NCBI GenBank assembly: GCA_024276455.1
Contig: JAJRXE010000176.1
Coordinates: 1-13,209 of the forward strand
Direction: 5' to 3'
Source: Calditrichota bacterium
Lineage (GTDB): Bacteria; Calditrichota; Calditrichia; RBG-13-44-9
DNA: 13,209 nucleotides
A program made the translations under genes and the position numbers. The notes beneath the pieces were generated by a model. It was not told the DNA's origin, made no database searches, and was given only the letters and a program-made list of their open reading frames with translations. The first letter of the stretch is position 1. Each line of letters begins with the position of its first letter. Positions 1-6,878 of the stretch are shown piece after piece.

Positions 1-689
1 ATTTCCACCAGGTAGTCTTTGATTCCGTCGTAATATTCCTGGATGTCAAGGCCATGGAGGAACGAATGAGCCATGTCCCACAGCGCTTTGACGCGGGGAT
101 GATTCACCCGTTGCAGCACCTCGATTTGCCGTTGCCAGTTGGGTACCAGCAGACGGTTCCGGTTGGGCGGGGAGTTCTCCAGCCCAATGGTGATGTTCCT
201 TTGGGCGGCGTAATCTCCCAGAATTTGCAGATTCTCCGCCAGATAGCGGTTCGCCAGCTCCCACAATTCTTCAATATGAGAGGCATCTTTGTGAAGCTGT
301 CCGGCATGCATTACCAGTACCTCGGCGTTCAACTCTGCGGCCAGATCCAGATACTTGCGGTAACAGTCCAGGGTGGCCTGACGGAGGTAGGAATTGAGGG
401 TGGAGAGATTGATGTCGAAAAACGTGGCGTGGACAGTCACCTTTAATCCGGTGTGTTCAATCACTTTTCGAAAGAAACGGAGATCTTCCGGAGTTAAATC
501 CTCCGGGGCAAAAAAAGGGCGTTCCCCCCGAAATTCAACATATTCGAGGGGGAATTGAGGAGCTAATTCCTCAATGAGGGCAAAATCTCGCCGGTTCTCG
601 AAAAAACAGGTAATTCCCCACTTCATAAGCCACGCGCTTTTTGGACGCAAATTAAGCAGCGATCGGCGAGAAAACAACTGCCCAATCAT
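1..689 (-). CDS. Sugar phosphate isomerase/epimerase-like TIM-barrel protein (C-terminus cut by window edge)
   Basis: The reading frame stays open to the left edge, giving 229 codons and no stop. The protein resembles the xylose isomerase-like TIM barrel superfamily (AP endonuclease family 2), which isomerises or epimerises sugars or cleaves abasic DNA using divalent metals. Visible core motifs are VTVHATFF (residues 84-91), VLVMHAG (124-130), the strand-end acidic site IGLENS (168-173, Glu171) and LWDMAHS (203-209, Asp205 and His208, the usual metal-ligand pair). The start at 689 is chosen because AAGGGAG lies 4 bases upstream. An in-frame ATG at 626 gives MKWGITCFF, a more typical family N-terminus, but has no ribosome binding site, so the start is uncertain. 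The gene is transcribed away from the EF-G-like gene. The substrate cannot be read from sequence. Confidence 0.85.
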   Translation of the reverse strand, partial: MIGQLFSRRSLLNLRPKSAWLMKWGITCFFENRRDFALIEELAPQFPLEYVEFRGERPFFAPEDLTPEDLRFFRKVIEHTGLKVTVHATFFDINLSTLNSYLRQATLDCYRKYLDLAAELNAEVLVMHAGQLHKDASHIEELWELANRYLAENLQILGDYAAQRNITIGLENSPPNRNRLLVPNWQRQIEVLQRVNHPRVKALWDMAHSFLHGLDIQEYYDGIKDYLVE

Positions 690-693
690 TCTT

Positions 694-700
694 CTCCCTT
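694..700 (-). promoter_or_regulatory. Ribosome binding site of the isomerase-like gene
   Basis: On the minus strand AAGGGAG is followed by the spacer AAGA and then ATG at 689. No comparable site precedes the alternative ATG at 626, so this element favours the longer N-terminus. Confidence 0.55.
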
Positions 701-836
701 CGGCAAGCCGCGGTCTGGGCCCGGGGCGTACGAAGCGGGGGTGTCCGGTTGGAAGACTCTTTCCAAACTTTTGTAACCCCTGGAAAAAACAAGTTTTACG
801 GTTCTTCGATCAACCGGAAGGGCTTTGACAAACCAC

Positions 837-865
837 TTGACAGGTTTCGGTGTGTTTATTATATT
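837..865 (+). promoter_or_regulatory. Sigma-70-type promoter of the EF-G-like gene
   Basis: A perfect -35 TTGACA (837-842) is separated by 17 bases from TATATT (860-865), one mismatch from the -10 consensus. A second TTGACA lies 12 bases further upstream (825-830) but has no matching -10. Transcription would start near 872, leaving a leader of about 50 bases. A short inverted repeat, CAAGT (868-872) and ACTTG (881-885), straddles the predicted start. Confidence 0.75.
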
Positions 866-908
866 CACAAGTCTAAATAAACTTGAGTTGTAAAATCTTA
901 AGTGAAAT

Positions 909-914
909 AGGAGG
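909..914 (+). promoter_or_regulatory. Consensus Shine-Dalgarno site supporting a TTG start
   Basis: AGGAGG is a perfect Shine-Dalgarno core with an 8-base spacer to TTG at 923. No ATG or GTG in the same frame lies nearby upstream, and the protein alignment begins immediately after. TTG is therefore the likely true start. Confidence 0.8.
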
Positions 915-922
915 TTTTCCCA

Positions 923-3001
923 TTGAAAGAGTATACAGGCGAACATATTCGAAACGTTTGCACCGGAGCCCACGGCAGTGCGGGAAAGACTTCTCTGGTG
1001 GAAGCCATGCTTTACACCATGGGGCAGATTACCCGCATGGGGACGGTGGAGCAGGGAAACACGGTTTCCGATTACAATGAAGACGAAATCGAACGCCAGA
1101 TTTCCATTAGTGCGGCCCTTTTGCACGGCGAATGGCATGGGAATAAGATTAACATTGTGGACACTCCCGGGTACAGCGACTTTTTTGGAGATGTGGTCAG
1201 CAGCATGCGGGTGGTGGAAAACGTCCTGCTGTTAATTTCCGCCAATTCCGGAATCGAAGTGGGAACCGAGCAGGTCTGGAATCTGGCGAAAAAGTACGAA
1301 AAGCCGGTAACCTTTGTGATTAATAAACTGGATCGGGAGAATCTGAATTTCGATAATCTGGTACAGAATCTGGTCGATCGGTTCGGTCACACGGTAACCC
1401 TGACCCAGTTCCCGGTGGAAACCGGACCCAACTTTTTTAAAATTGTTGATTTGCTGAAAATGAAATTGCTGGTTTACCCGCAGGACAGTTCCGGGAAACC
1501 CAGCGAAGAAGACATTCCCGGTGACCTGCAAGGTAAGGCCGAAGAGCTGCGGGCGAAAATTGTGGAAGCGGTGGCCGAGAGCGACGACGAGTTGCTGGAG
1601 AAGTTTTTTGAAGCGGGCGAACTGAGCGAAGAGGAATTCCAGCAAGGTTTTAAGAAAGCGTTTATGAATCGCAACCTCTTCCCGGTGTTGTGCACCGCGG
1701 CAACCCGCAACGTGGGGGTAAGCGCCCTGCTGGACTTCATTAATGTGTACACCCCGGCTCCCAGCGAAATGCCGCCGATTAAATCGGAAGACGGAAGTCA
1801 GGAGCGCAAACCCAGCGATGACGAACCGATGGTGGCTTTCGTGTTTAAGACCGTCTCCGAGGCCCACGTGGGTGAATTGTCCTATGTGCGGGTGTATTCC
1901 GGGGTGCTGCAGAGCGGCGACGAAGTGCTCAACACCACCCAGAATTCCACCGAGCGCATCGGGCAGATGTTTGTGCTTTCCGGGAAACACAAGGAGGGCA
2001 TCGACAAGCTGCACGCCGGGGACATTGGAGCGCTGGTGAAATTGAAAAGCACCCACACCGGCGACACCCTGAGCGCCAAAAACGCTCCCTTCAAACTTCC
2101 CCCGGTGGAATTCCCCGAACCGTTGTTCAGCCTGGCTATCGAACCGAAGTCCAAAGGAGACGAGAGCAAAATTTCCACCGGCTTGAGTACCCTGCACGAA
2201 GAAGATCCGACCTTCCTCGTCCGGTACGACGCGGAGTTGAAGCAAACCATTATTTCCGGACAGGGCGAGCTGCACCTGGACATTGTGGTGAAACGTCTGA
2301 AACAGAAGTTCGGAGTGGATGTAAACATCAAAGATCCCAAGATTCCCTATCGGGAAACCATCAAGGCCAAGGGCGACGCCAAGTATCGTCACAAGAAACA
2401 GACCGGTGGCGCCGGGCAGTTTGCGGAAGTGTGGTTGCGCATCGAGCCGCTGCCCCGGGGAAGCGGAATCGAATTTACCAACTCGCTGGTCGGGCAGAAC
2501 GTAGACCGGGTGTTCGTACCCTCGGTGGAAAAAGGTGTCATGGCGGCCTGCGAAGAGGGGATTCTGGCCGGTTACCGGGTAGTGGACGTAAAAGCCGATT
2601 TCTACGACGGAAAACAACACCCGGTGGATTCCAAAGACATTGCCTTCCAGATTGCTGGAAAGGCCGCTTTCAAAGAAGCTTTCCTGAACGCCAAGCCCAT
2701 CTTGCTGGAGCCGATCATGGAACTGGAAATCAAGGTTCCAGAGGAATACATGGGCGACGTGATGGGCGATATTTCCAGCCGGCGCGGGAAGATCATGGGC
2801 ATGGAATCCGACGGTCACTTCCAGATCATCAAAGCCAAAGTGCCCCAGGCGGAATTAAGTCGTTATTCCACCGCCCTGCGTTCCATGACACAGGGACGGG
2901 GCATCTTTACTCAAAAGTTCTCCCATTACGAAGAAATGCCGCCTGATCTGGCCCAGAAGGTAATTGAGCAGGCCAAGAAGGAGAAAGAGGAAAGCAATTA
3001 G
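923..3001 (+). CDS. fusA: Elongation factor G-like translational GTPase
   Basis: A 692-residue protein, full length for EF-G, the GTPase that drives tRNA-mRNA translocation on the ribosome. The GTP-binding domain has a P-loop (AHGSAGKTS, 16-24), G3 DTPGY (80-84), G4 NKLD (134-137) and a G5-like segment near 258-264. Domain II starts near 303 and domain III covers roughly 396-475. Domain IV includes TGGAGQFAEV (494-503) and the tip KQHPVDS with His566, the position important for translocation in canonical EF-G. Domain V (about 599-675) contains EYMGDVMGDISSRRG. Departures from canonical EF-G are Tyr84 for the His of DTPGH and ERQISIS for ERGITIT in switch I. This resembles the EF-G2/EF-G-like paralogue group, so the symbol is given loosely; the organism may have another, canonical fusA elsewhere. 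It is monocistronic, with its own promoter and terminator. Confidence 0.93.
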   Translation: MKEYTGEHIRNVCTGAHGSAGKTSLVEAMLYTMGQITRMGTVEQGNTVSDYNEDEIERQISISAALLHGEWHGNKINIVDTPGYSDFFGDVVSSMRVVENVLLLISANSGIEVGTEQVWNLAKKYEKPVTFVINKLDRENLNFDNLVQNLVDRFGHTVTLTQFPVETGPNFFKIVDLLKMKLLVYPQDSSGKPSEEDIPGDLQGKAEELRAKIVEAVAESDDELLEKFFEAGELSEEEFQQGFKKAFMNRNLFPVLCTAATRNVGVSALLDFINVYTPAPSEMPPIKSEDGSQERKPSDDEPMVAFVFKTVSEAHVGELSYVRVYSGVLQSGDEVLNTTQNSTERIGQMFVLSGKHKEGIDKLHAGDIGALVKLKSTHTGDTLSAKNAPFKLPPVEFPEPLFSLAIEPKSKGDESKISTGLSTLHEEDPTFLVRYDAELKQTIISGQGELHLDIVVKRLKQKFGVDVNIKDPKIPYRETIKAKGDAKYRHKKQTGGAGQFAEVWLRIEPLPRGSGIEFTNSLVGQNVDRVFVPSVEKGVMAACEEGILAGYRVVDVKADFYDGKQHPVDSKDIAFQIAGKAAFKEAFLNAKPILLEPIMELEIKVPEEYMGDVMGDISSRRGKIMGMESDGHFQIIKAKVPQAELSRYSTALRSMTQGRGIFTQKFSHYEEMPPDLAQKVIEQAKKEKEESN

Positions 3002-3034
3002 GCGGCCAAACGAAGTACCTCCTAAGTTAGAAGG

Positions 3035-3067
3035 AAAAGTCCGGCCGAAAGCCGGACTTTTTCTTTT
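3035..3067 (+). terminator. Intrinsic terminator after the EF-G-like gene
   Basis: An 11-base-pair stem, AAAAGTCCGGC (3035-3045) with GCCGGACTTTT (3051-3061), encloses the loop CGAAA. A T-rich tract follows (TTTTTCTTTTT). It starts 34 bases past the stop codon. Confidence 0.92.
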
Positions 3068-3171
3068 TATCCGGAAAGCAAAATGTTTCCGCCAAAGGAT
3101 TTTTTTCGATGAAGGTAAATTCCGCTGTTTACGAATCTGATTTTTTCCGGTAAGATGTTGTTCAAATGCCA

Positions 3172-3289
3172 GCGTCCCGGTCGGGACGCGGTGAAAATAG
3201 CCCCGGATGAAATCCGGGGAATCAGGGAATGAATCCACCCATTAGAGTCCCATCAGGGACGACAGAATTGCGCCGGCGTGAAGCCGGCG
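3172..3289. repeat. Cluster of four palindromes (REP-like intergenic element)
   Basis: Four hairpins lie within 118 bases. GCGTCCCG/CGGGACGC (3172-3179 and 3182-3189) has a 2-base loop. CCCCGGAT/ATCCGGGG (3201-3208 and 3212-3219) has loop GAA. GTCCC/GGGAC (3247-3251 and 3256-3260) has loop ATCA. CGCCGGC/GCCGGCG (3271-3277 and 3283-3289) has loop GTGAA. The stems have different sequences, so this is not a simple tandem repeat or a CRISPR. From memory, strings of GTCCC..GGGAC and CCCCGG..CCGGGG hairpins recur in intergenic DNA of FCB-group and other bacteria as interspersed elements. That resemblance is recollection and needs a genome search. The cluster lies beyond the upstream gene's terminator and downstream of the convergent operon. 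Confidence 0.7.
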
Positions 3290-3452
3290 GCTACCGAAAA
3301 AAATCCGGAAGATTTTTCAATGACGGCCAGGGAGGGACAAATGACCATTGAACCAATGACCGAAAATCAGGGACAATTTTCTCGAGCCTGCGGCTACCAT
3401 CTCTCCAATTGTGATTCTGTTCTCTAAAAAATCCTGGATGAATTTTCAATGA
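3252..3452. repeat. Imperfect tandem duplication in the spacer
   Basis: Four words occur twice in the same order: ATCAGGGAC (3252-3260; 3366-3374), GCGGCTACC (3287-3295; 3390-3398), AAAAAATCC (3298-3306; 3426-3434) and TTTTCAATGA (3314-3323; 3443-3452). Sequence between the words has diverged, and the second copy has lost the CGCCGGC hairpin. Unit 1 is about 72 bases and unit 2 about 87. No coding frame with a ribosome binding site is visible in the wider 3068-3525 spacer. Apart from these repeats and a weak AAAAC/GTTTT inverted repeat (3507-3519), I see nothing else in it. Confidence 0.6.
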
Positions 3453-3525
3453 TGTTGGGAGAAGACATTCTGGATTGTTCCAAGAGAAGTAAACACCGTC
3501 AGCTCCAAAACGCGGTTTTATTTAT

Positions 3526-4650
3526 CTATGGGTTTTGCTGAGGTTTAACCCGCACCGCCCGGAATCCCCGGTAGTCCTGTTTGCTGGTTTTCAGCACCGG
3601 ACGGACCCGTCCGGAGTAGGAGATGTCGTAGGCATGTTGTTCATCCGCACAGCTGGCCGTCCAGTAATAAATGACCTCCATTTGTGGCGCCCAGAGGGGA
3701 CCTTCTTTGTCCGGGGTGTGCCGGTAGCGGACCTTCCCGGAAGCAGAATCGATTTCCCCGCCGGCATTCTTACCCCGGTAAGTGAGGCAGCGCTCATACT
3801 CCTCCGCGGTGGGCAAACGCCAGTAATCATGCAGAGAGTCCGTCAACACGGTGCCACTGGAGTCAATGTAGCGGAACATATTGTAGCGGTCAAAATCCTC
3901 CCGGGTGGCGTAATAAATCGATGCTGGCGTGCCATTGTAATCCGAACCGTAGCGTTTTCCCTCGAAACCGATGGGCGGTTTACCAAACAGGGCGATTTCG
4001 TTCCAGGAAAGTCCGCTGTAAGCTTTACCGCGAAATTCAATCGGGTGCCGGTTAGAGTAGAGCCAGCCCAGTCCGGCGGGGGCAAAGGTCAGGGTGATTC
4101 CGTTGCCCTCCACGGTCACCTCCCCGAAATGCTCCAGCGGCACCCGCTGGAGGTTGCGGATCAGCAACGGGATGCCTACCCCGATCATCACCAGAAGGGG
4201 AAGAATCAGCACCAGACGAGCTTTCCAGCGCCGGCCGGAAGCATTCCCTGCCCTGGTGGCACCTTCTTTTCTCTGCCGCAGGTCCTTCCACCAGAGCAGC
4301 AAACCGGGAAGACTGAGGACAAATCCCATAATCCAGAGCGAGGGGGCGACGGGCAGATGTAAAGCCTTCAGCCGGGAGTAACGCCAGAGGGTAAAACCAA
4401 TTCCCAGCAGGACAATCACAATTCCTCCCAGCCGGGGGAAAGAGAGCGAAAACAAGGTGAGCGCCATTAAAAGAAGCATGGGCAGCAGGTAGAAAATCAG
4501 ATATTTCCCGTAGGGAGCGAACCATCCCTCGTGGAAGAACTCCGCCGTGCCCCAGTAAGCCGCTGCCGTGGTGGCCAAAAGTAGCAGAAGGTAAGCCAGC
4601 GTTCCCGCCGGGCCTCCGGATGGTTGGTTGCCTGATTGAAACGTACCCAT
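3526..4650 (-). CDS. Five-helix membrane protein with extracytoplasmic DUF1566/FGE-like C-terminal domain
   Basis: A 374-residue protein of unknown function. Hydrophobic segments lie at roughly 17-33, 49-68, 73-89, 102-120 and 145-164; with five helices and a basic loop at 123-144, the C-terminal half is predicted outside the cytoplasm. That half (about 170-374) ends with motifs typical of DUF1566/Lcl-C and formylglycine-generating-enzyme-like folds: YWRLPTAEEYERC (276-288), YYWTAS (328-333) and YRGFRAVRV (360-368). Such domains are often ligand-binding or structural and are not necessarily enzymatic. Only single cysteines appear in these motifs (Cys288, Cys334), so sulfatase-activating chemistry is not supported. 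Its ATG lies 4 bases after the stop of the upstream DUF6090-like gene, which implies an operon and probably translational coupling, since its own ribosome binding site is weak. It is the last gene of the trio, and no clear terminator follows. Confidence 0.82.
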   Translation of the reverse strand: MGTFQSGNQPSGGPAGTLAYLLLLLATTAAAYWGTAEFFHEGWFAPYGKYLIFYLLPMLLLMALTLFSLSFPRLGGIVIVLLGIGFTLWRYSRLKALHLPVAPSLWIMGFVLSLPGLLLWWKDLRQRKEGATRAGNASGRRWKARLVLILPLLVMIGVGIPLLIRNLQRVPLEHFGEVTVEGNGITLTFAPAGLGWLYSNRHPIEFRGKAYSGLSWNEIALFGKPPIGFEGKRYGSDYNGTPASIYYATREDFDRYNMFRYIDSSGTVLTDSLHDYWRLPTAEEYERCLTYRGKNAGGEIDSASGKVRYRHTPDKEGPLWAPQMEVIYYWTASCADEQHAYDISYSGRVRPVLKTSKQDYRGFRAVRVKPQQNP

Positions 4651-4654
4651 GGTT

Positions 4655-5371
4655 TTATCTCGAGTAAGTCTTTCCCGGGCTCGAGGAAGAAGCTGACTCC
4701 CGCCTCCCGGGCGCCGACAGGTAAAAAGAAATTTTTTCGGCCAACTGCTGATTGTGCTGGGAGAGCCGCTGGTAAAGAACCATCATCTGGGTAAGATAAG
4801 CATAATAGCCGGTAGTCAGATTGCGAAAGCGGTGTGTTCGCATGATTCCCGGGGTGACCACCTTGTGGTCAAACAGATCGGTGTGCTGGTAAGCGAAGTC
4901 CAGAATGTAACGGGAAAGAAAGTCCTGAAAATAGTTTTCCAGAATCTTAAGTTCTTCGATTTGCTTGTAGTAAGAAACGATGAATTCTTTTAATCCGTAA
5001 TCTAAAATCAGATTGAAATCTCCGCTGTTTTTCATCGATTCGTAGGAGTTCAGTTTAAAAACTGGAAAATAATTGCTGAGCATGGTTTCCAGTGCCTGAC
5101 TGGCGGTGTCTGTTACAATGCGGCGGGGCTGTACCTGGGTTTTCAGGAAACGTTTCAAAAAGATTAATTTCGTCTGGTTGTATTGAATGGTTGTGTCCAG
5201 TTCTGCCGCGTCGTTTTGCAGGTCGCCCAGCAAACTGTTTAAATATTGGTGCTCAAGCGTCTGGTTTTTGTGAGCGTCCCACCAGTTGTTGAGAGCAAAT
5301 GCGATGGTAATGCCAATGATGACCACGATTAATTCAATCAGATAATTCAACCAGTTGATTCTCTTGCTCAT
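4655..5371 (-). CDS. DUF6090-like membrane-anchored protein
   Basis: A 238-residue protein with one N-terminal membrane helix (about residues 8-27). The segment around LIELIVVIIGITIAFALNNW matches the hallmark of DUF6090 proteins of Bacteroidota and relatives (an E-x-x-x-V-x-I-G-I-x-I-A-x-x-x-N-N-W pattern). The remainder is mostly alpha-helical and probably extracytoplasmic, with a Ser/Gly-rich C-terminal tail (226-238). Function is unknown for the family. I chose ATG at 5371, with GGA 9 bases upstream; an in-frame TTG at 5380 would add three residues but has no spaced ribosome binding site. The gene is preceded by 43 bases after the upstream stop and followed after 4 bases by the five-helix membrane protein, so the three genes are probably co-transcribed. 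Confidence 0.8.
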   Translation of the reverse strand: MSKRINWLNYLIELIVVIIGITIAFALNNWWDAHKNQTLEHQYLNSLLGDLQNDAAELDTTIQYNQTKLIFLKRFLKTQVQPRRIVTDTASQALETMLSNYFPVFKLNSYESMKNSGDFNLILDYGLKEFIVSYYKQIEELKILENYFQDFLSRYILDFAYQHTDLFDHKVVTPGIMRTHRFRNLTTGYYAYLTQMMVLYQRLSQHNQQLAEKISFYLSAPGRRESASSSSPGKTYSR

Positions 5372-5414
5372 GTTTAACAATCCGGTTTTTGTGAACTTAC
5401 CTGAAAAATCGTTT

Positions 5415-5969
5415 TCACCTTTCCGGGGTGGTTGCGGGAGGTCCCGGACGCATTAACCGGTATTTGGCAAACTCTTTCCAGAGGCCCTGCTGGTTTTTTT
5501 GTTGAATAACGAAGGTCCAGTTTCCCTCCCGGGGGTGAAACGTTAAAACGTCCCAGAAGGCGCCTTCGGGGTAATCGAACAGGAGTTCAAGGTTGTTCCC
5601 GTTGCGGGTACCGAAACCCAGGGTTCGGGAAGCTTTTCCCCCGTAAACGTCCAGCCAGTGAGCCACGTACCGGCTCTTTTCATCGTCCCAGCCGATGAAC
5701 ACCAGCGCTTCGTAACCGGGTGGTTGCTGGATGTCCTTCAGGTGCCAGCGCAGAAAACGGTGATTAAGCACCCAATCCACTTCGCAGATGTATTCCACTG
5801 AGTCGCCCATGACGGTGCCGACCATCCTCCAGGTGCCGGTGAAGCGATTCAGCAGGCTGTCTTCGAAAGCGACCGGTGCGGTAGATTCGTTCTCCCGGGC
5901 GAAACTAAAGGGAGGTAAAAGCGCAAAAAGCGTTAGCAGAAGAGACAATGTTTGTCTGGATTTTCTCAT
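5415..5969 (-). CDS. Secreted DUF1579-like (lipocalin-type) protein
   Basis: A 184-residue protein with a clear signal peptide (basic MRKSR, a hydrophobic run at about 8-22, likely cleavage after FSFA at 24). The mature part has the look of DUF1579/lipocalin-like beta-barrels: FTGTWRMVGTV (43-53), an EVDWVLNHRFLRW stretch (63-75), FIGWDDEKSRYVAHWLD (91-107), and alternating strands to the end. Members are often annotated hypothetical, and a bound ligand cannot be predicted. ATG at 5969 is preferred because GGGGG sits 5 bases upstream and a signal peptide follows. The frame extends upstream to 6047, but that extension would bury the signal peptide. It is the first gene of the minus-strand trio. 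The last residues (GPPATTPER) look like a disordered tail. Confidence 0.8.
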   Translation of the reverse strand: MRKSRQTLSLLLTLFALLPPFSFARENESTAPVAFEDSLLNRFTGTWRMVGTVMGDSVEYICEVDWVLNHRFLRWHLKDIQQPPGYEALVFIGWDDEKSRYVAHWLDVYGGKASRTLGFGTRNGNNLELLFDYPEGAFWDVLTFHPREGNWTFVIQQKNQQGLWKEFAKYRLMRPGPPATTPER

Positions 5970-5995
5970 GGAGACCCCCGAATTGTTCTTCCCGA

Positions 5996-6024
5996 AGAAT
6001 AAAATAAAACGCCGGAAAAAGCAA
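5996..6024 (-). promoter_or_regulatory. Possible promoter of the minus-strand trio
   Basis: On the minus strand TTGCTT (6019-6024) and TATTCT (5996-6001) are 17 bases apart, just upstream of the DUF1579-like gene. Both boxes match the consensus only partly. A palindrome TTCTTC/GAAGAA (5986-5991 and 5994-5999) overlaps the -10 and could be an operator or a leader hairpin. The call is weak. Confidence 0.25.
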
Positions 6025-6085
6025 ATTGCATTTTGGAAATCACCCATTTTTTAAATCGGGGTGAATTTGCCGGGTGAAGGAAATA

Positions 6086-6249
6086 CCGGGTTGCGGTTCG
6101 GAAAAAACGGGAATTCAAACCGCCCGGACTTTAGGGGTTCTGCTGCCGGCGACTTTCCGGATCAGGAAGAAATTTTCCTGGTTGGGTAGCAAGTCGAACC
6201 TCCCCGGAGGTTGGATTCCTGGTCTCTGACACCGGGAAAATGTTTCCCG
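6086..6249. repeat. Second intergenic hairpin cluster
   Basis: Four inverted repeats lie in the divergent spacer. An imperfect large one pairs GCGGTT (6093-6098) with AACCGC (6118-6123), continued across a 3-base bulge by CCGG (6086-6089) with CCGG (6124-6127). CAGGAA/TTCCTG spans 6163-6168 and 6175-6180. AACCTCC/GGAGGTT spans 6197-6203 and 6206-6212 with a CC loop. CGGGAAA/TTTCCCG spans 6233-6239 and 6243-6249 with loop ATG. None is followed by a T-tract, so they are not terminators. Style matches the cluster near 3200, but the stem sequences differ. No coding frame with a ribosome binding site is seen in 5970-6371. Confidence 0.55.
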
Positions 6250-6371
6250 AATCGAAAACTACCCACGATGTCTAATTCGTGTGAAGAACTGTAAAATTAA
6301 ATCGAGAATTGATTTTGGAACCGGGAAGGATTACCATTAAATTTAGATTCTTCAAAAGGAAAGGAAAGATC

Positions 6372-6878
6372 ATGGAGATTTTGTGGGCACCCTGGAGAAT
6401 GGAATACATTCTGAAGGCCAAAGACGGCTCAGAAGAGGGTTGTATTTTTTGTAATCGCGTGGAACAGACCCGTGACCGGGAAAACCTCATTCTCTACCGC
6501 AGCCAACATGCCTTCGTCATCATGAATCGTTTCCCCTACAACAACGGACATTTGATGGTGGTTCCCTACCGCCACAGCGGGAATTTGCTGGATCTGGAAC
6601 CGCCTGAGCATCAGGACCTTTTTGCGTTGTTGCAGTTGTCGGTCAAGGCGCTGGAGGCGGTAATGAATCCGCACGGTTACAACATCGGAATGAACCTGGG
6701 GCGGGTCGCCGGTGCCGGCATTGAGGACCATCTCCACTTTCACATTGTGCCGCGCTGGAACGGGGACACCAATTTCATGCCCATTATCGGAGACACCAAG
6801 GTGGTCTCCGAGGCCCTGGACAAAACTTACGAGAAATTGGTCGAAGCCATTCACCAACTCACCGGAGAAGAGAAATGA
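6372..6878 (+). CDS. HIT-family nucleotide hydrolase/phosphorylase (Ap4A-type)
   Basis: A 168-residue histidine-triad protein. The catalytic motif DHLHFHIVPRW spans residues 119-129, with His120, His122 and His124; the middle His is the nucleophile in this family. CIFC (24-27) is a probable half of a zinc site. LWAPWRMEYI near the N-terminus and WNGDTNFMPIIG (129-140) resemble actinobacterial Ap4A phosphorylases such as Rv2613c, so cleavage of diadenosine polyphosphates is a fair guess; hydrolase versus phosphorylase cannot be decided. The start is ATG 6372, with AAGGAAAG a few bases upstream; an in-frame TTG at 6309 extends into non-conserved sequence. The stop overlaps the hutI start (ATGA), indicating translational coupling. 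The protein should be cytoplasmic. Confidence 0.92.
   Translation: MEILWAPWRMEYILKAKDGSEEGCIFCNRVEQTRDRENLILYRSQHAFVIMNRFPYNNGHLMVVPYRHSGNLLDLEPPEHQDLFALLQLSVKALEAVMNPHGYNIGMNLGRVAGAGIEDHLHFHIVPRWNGDTNFMPIIGDTKVVSEALDKTYEKLVEAIHQLTGEEK

Noticed and set aside
54..446. A 130-codon plus-strand frame at the left end
   Set aside because: It is antisense to the isomerase-like frame, whose TIM-barrel motifs are clear, and its protein shows no family features.
1232..2818. A long open frame of 528 codons on the minus strand inside the EF-G-like gene
   Set aside because: It lies opposite a strongly conserved full-length GTPase, its protein has no recognisable motif, and it can be explained by the codon bias of the sense gene.
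3172..3452. CRISPR array
   Set aside because: There is no constant direct repeat with regular spacers, the palindromes differ from each other, and no cas gene is present.
3535..4362. A 275-codon plus-strand frame opposite the five-helix membrane protein
   Set aside because: The minus-strand frame has membrane helices, recognisable C-terminal motifs and operon spacing; the plus frame has none.
5970..6047. An upstream start for the DUF1579-like protein
   Set aside because: It would place 26 residues ahead of a clear signal peptide and overlap the probable promoter.
6292..6297. TAAAAT as a -10 box for the HIT-hutI unit
   Set aside because: No acceptable -35 lies 16-18 bases upstream, so I do not list it as a promoter.
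6309..6371. A TTG start giving a 21-residue extension of the HIT protein
   Set aside because: The extension is not family-like, has no ribosome binding site, and would run through the Shine-Dalgarno of the well-supported ATG at 6372.
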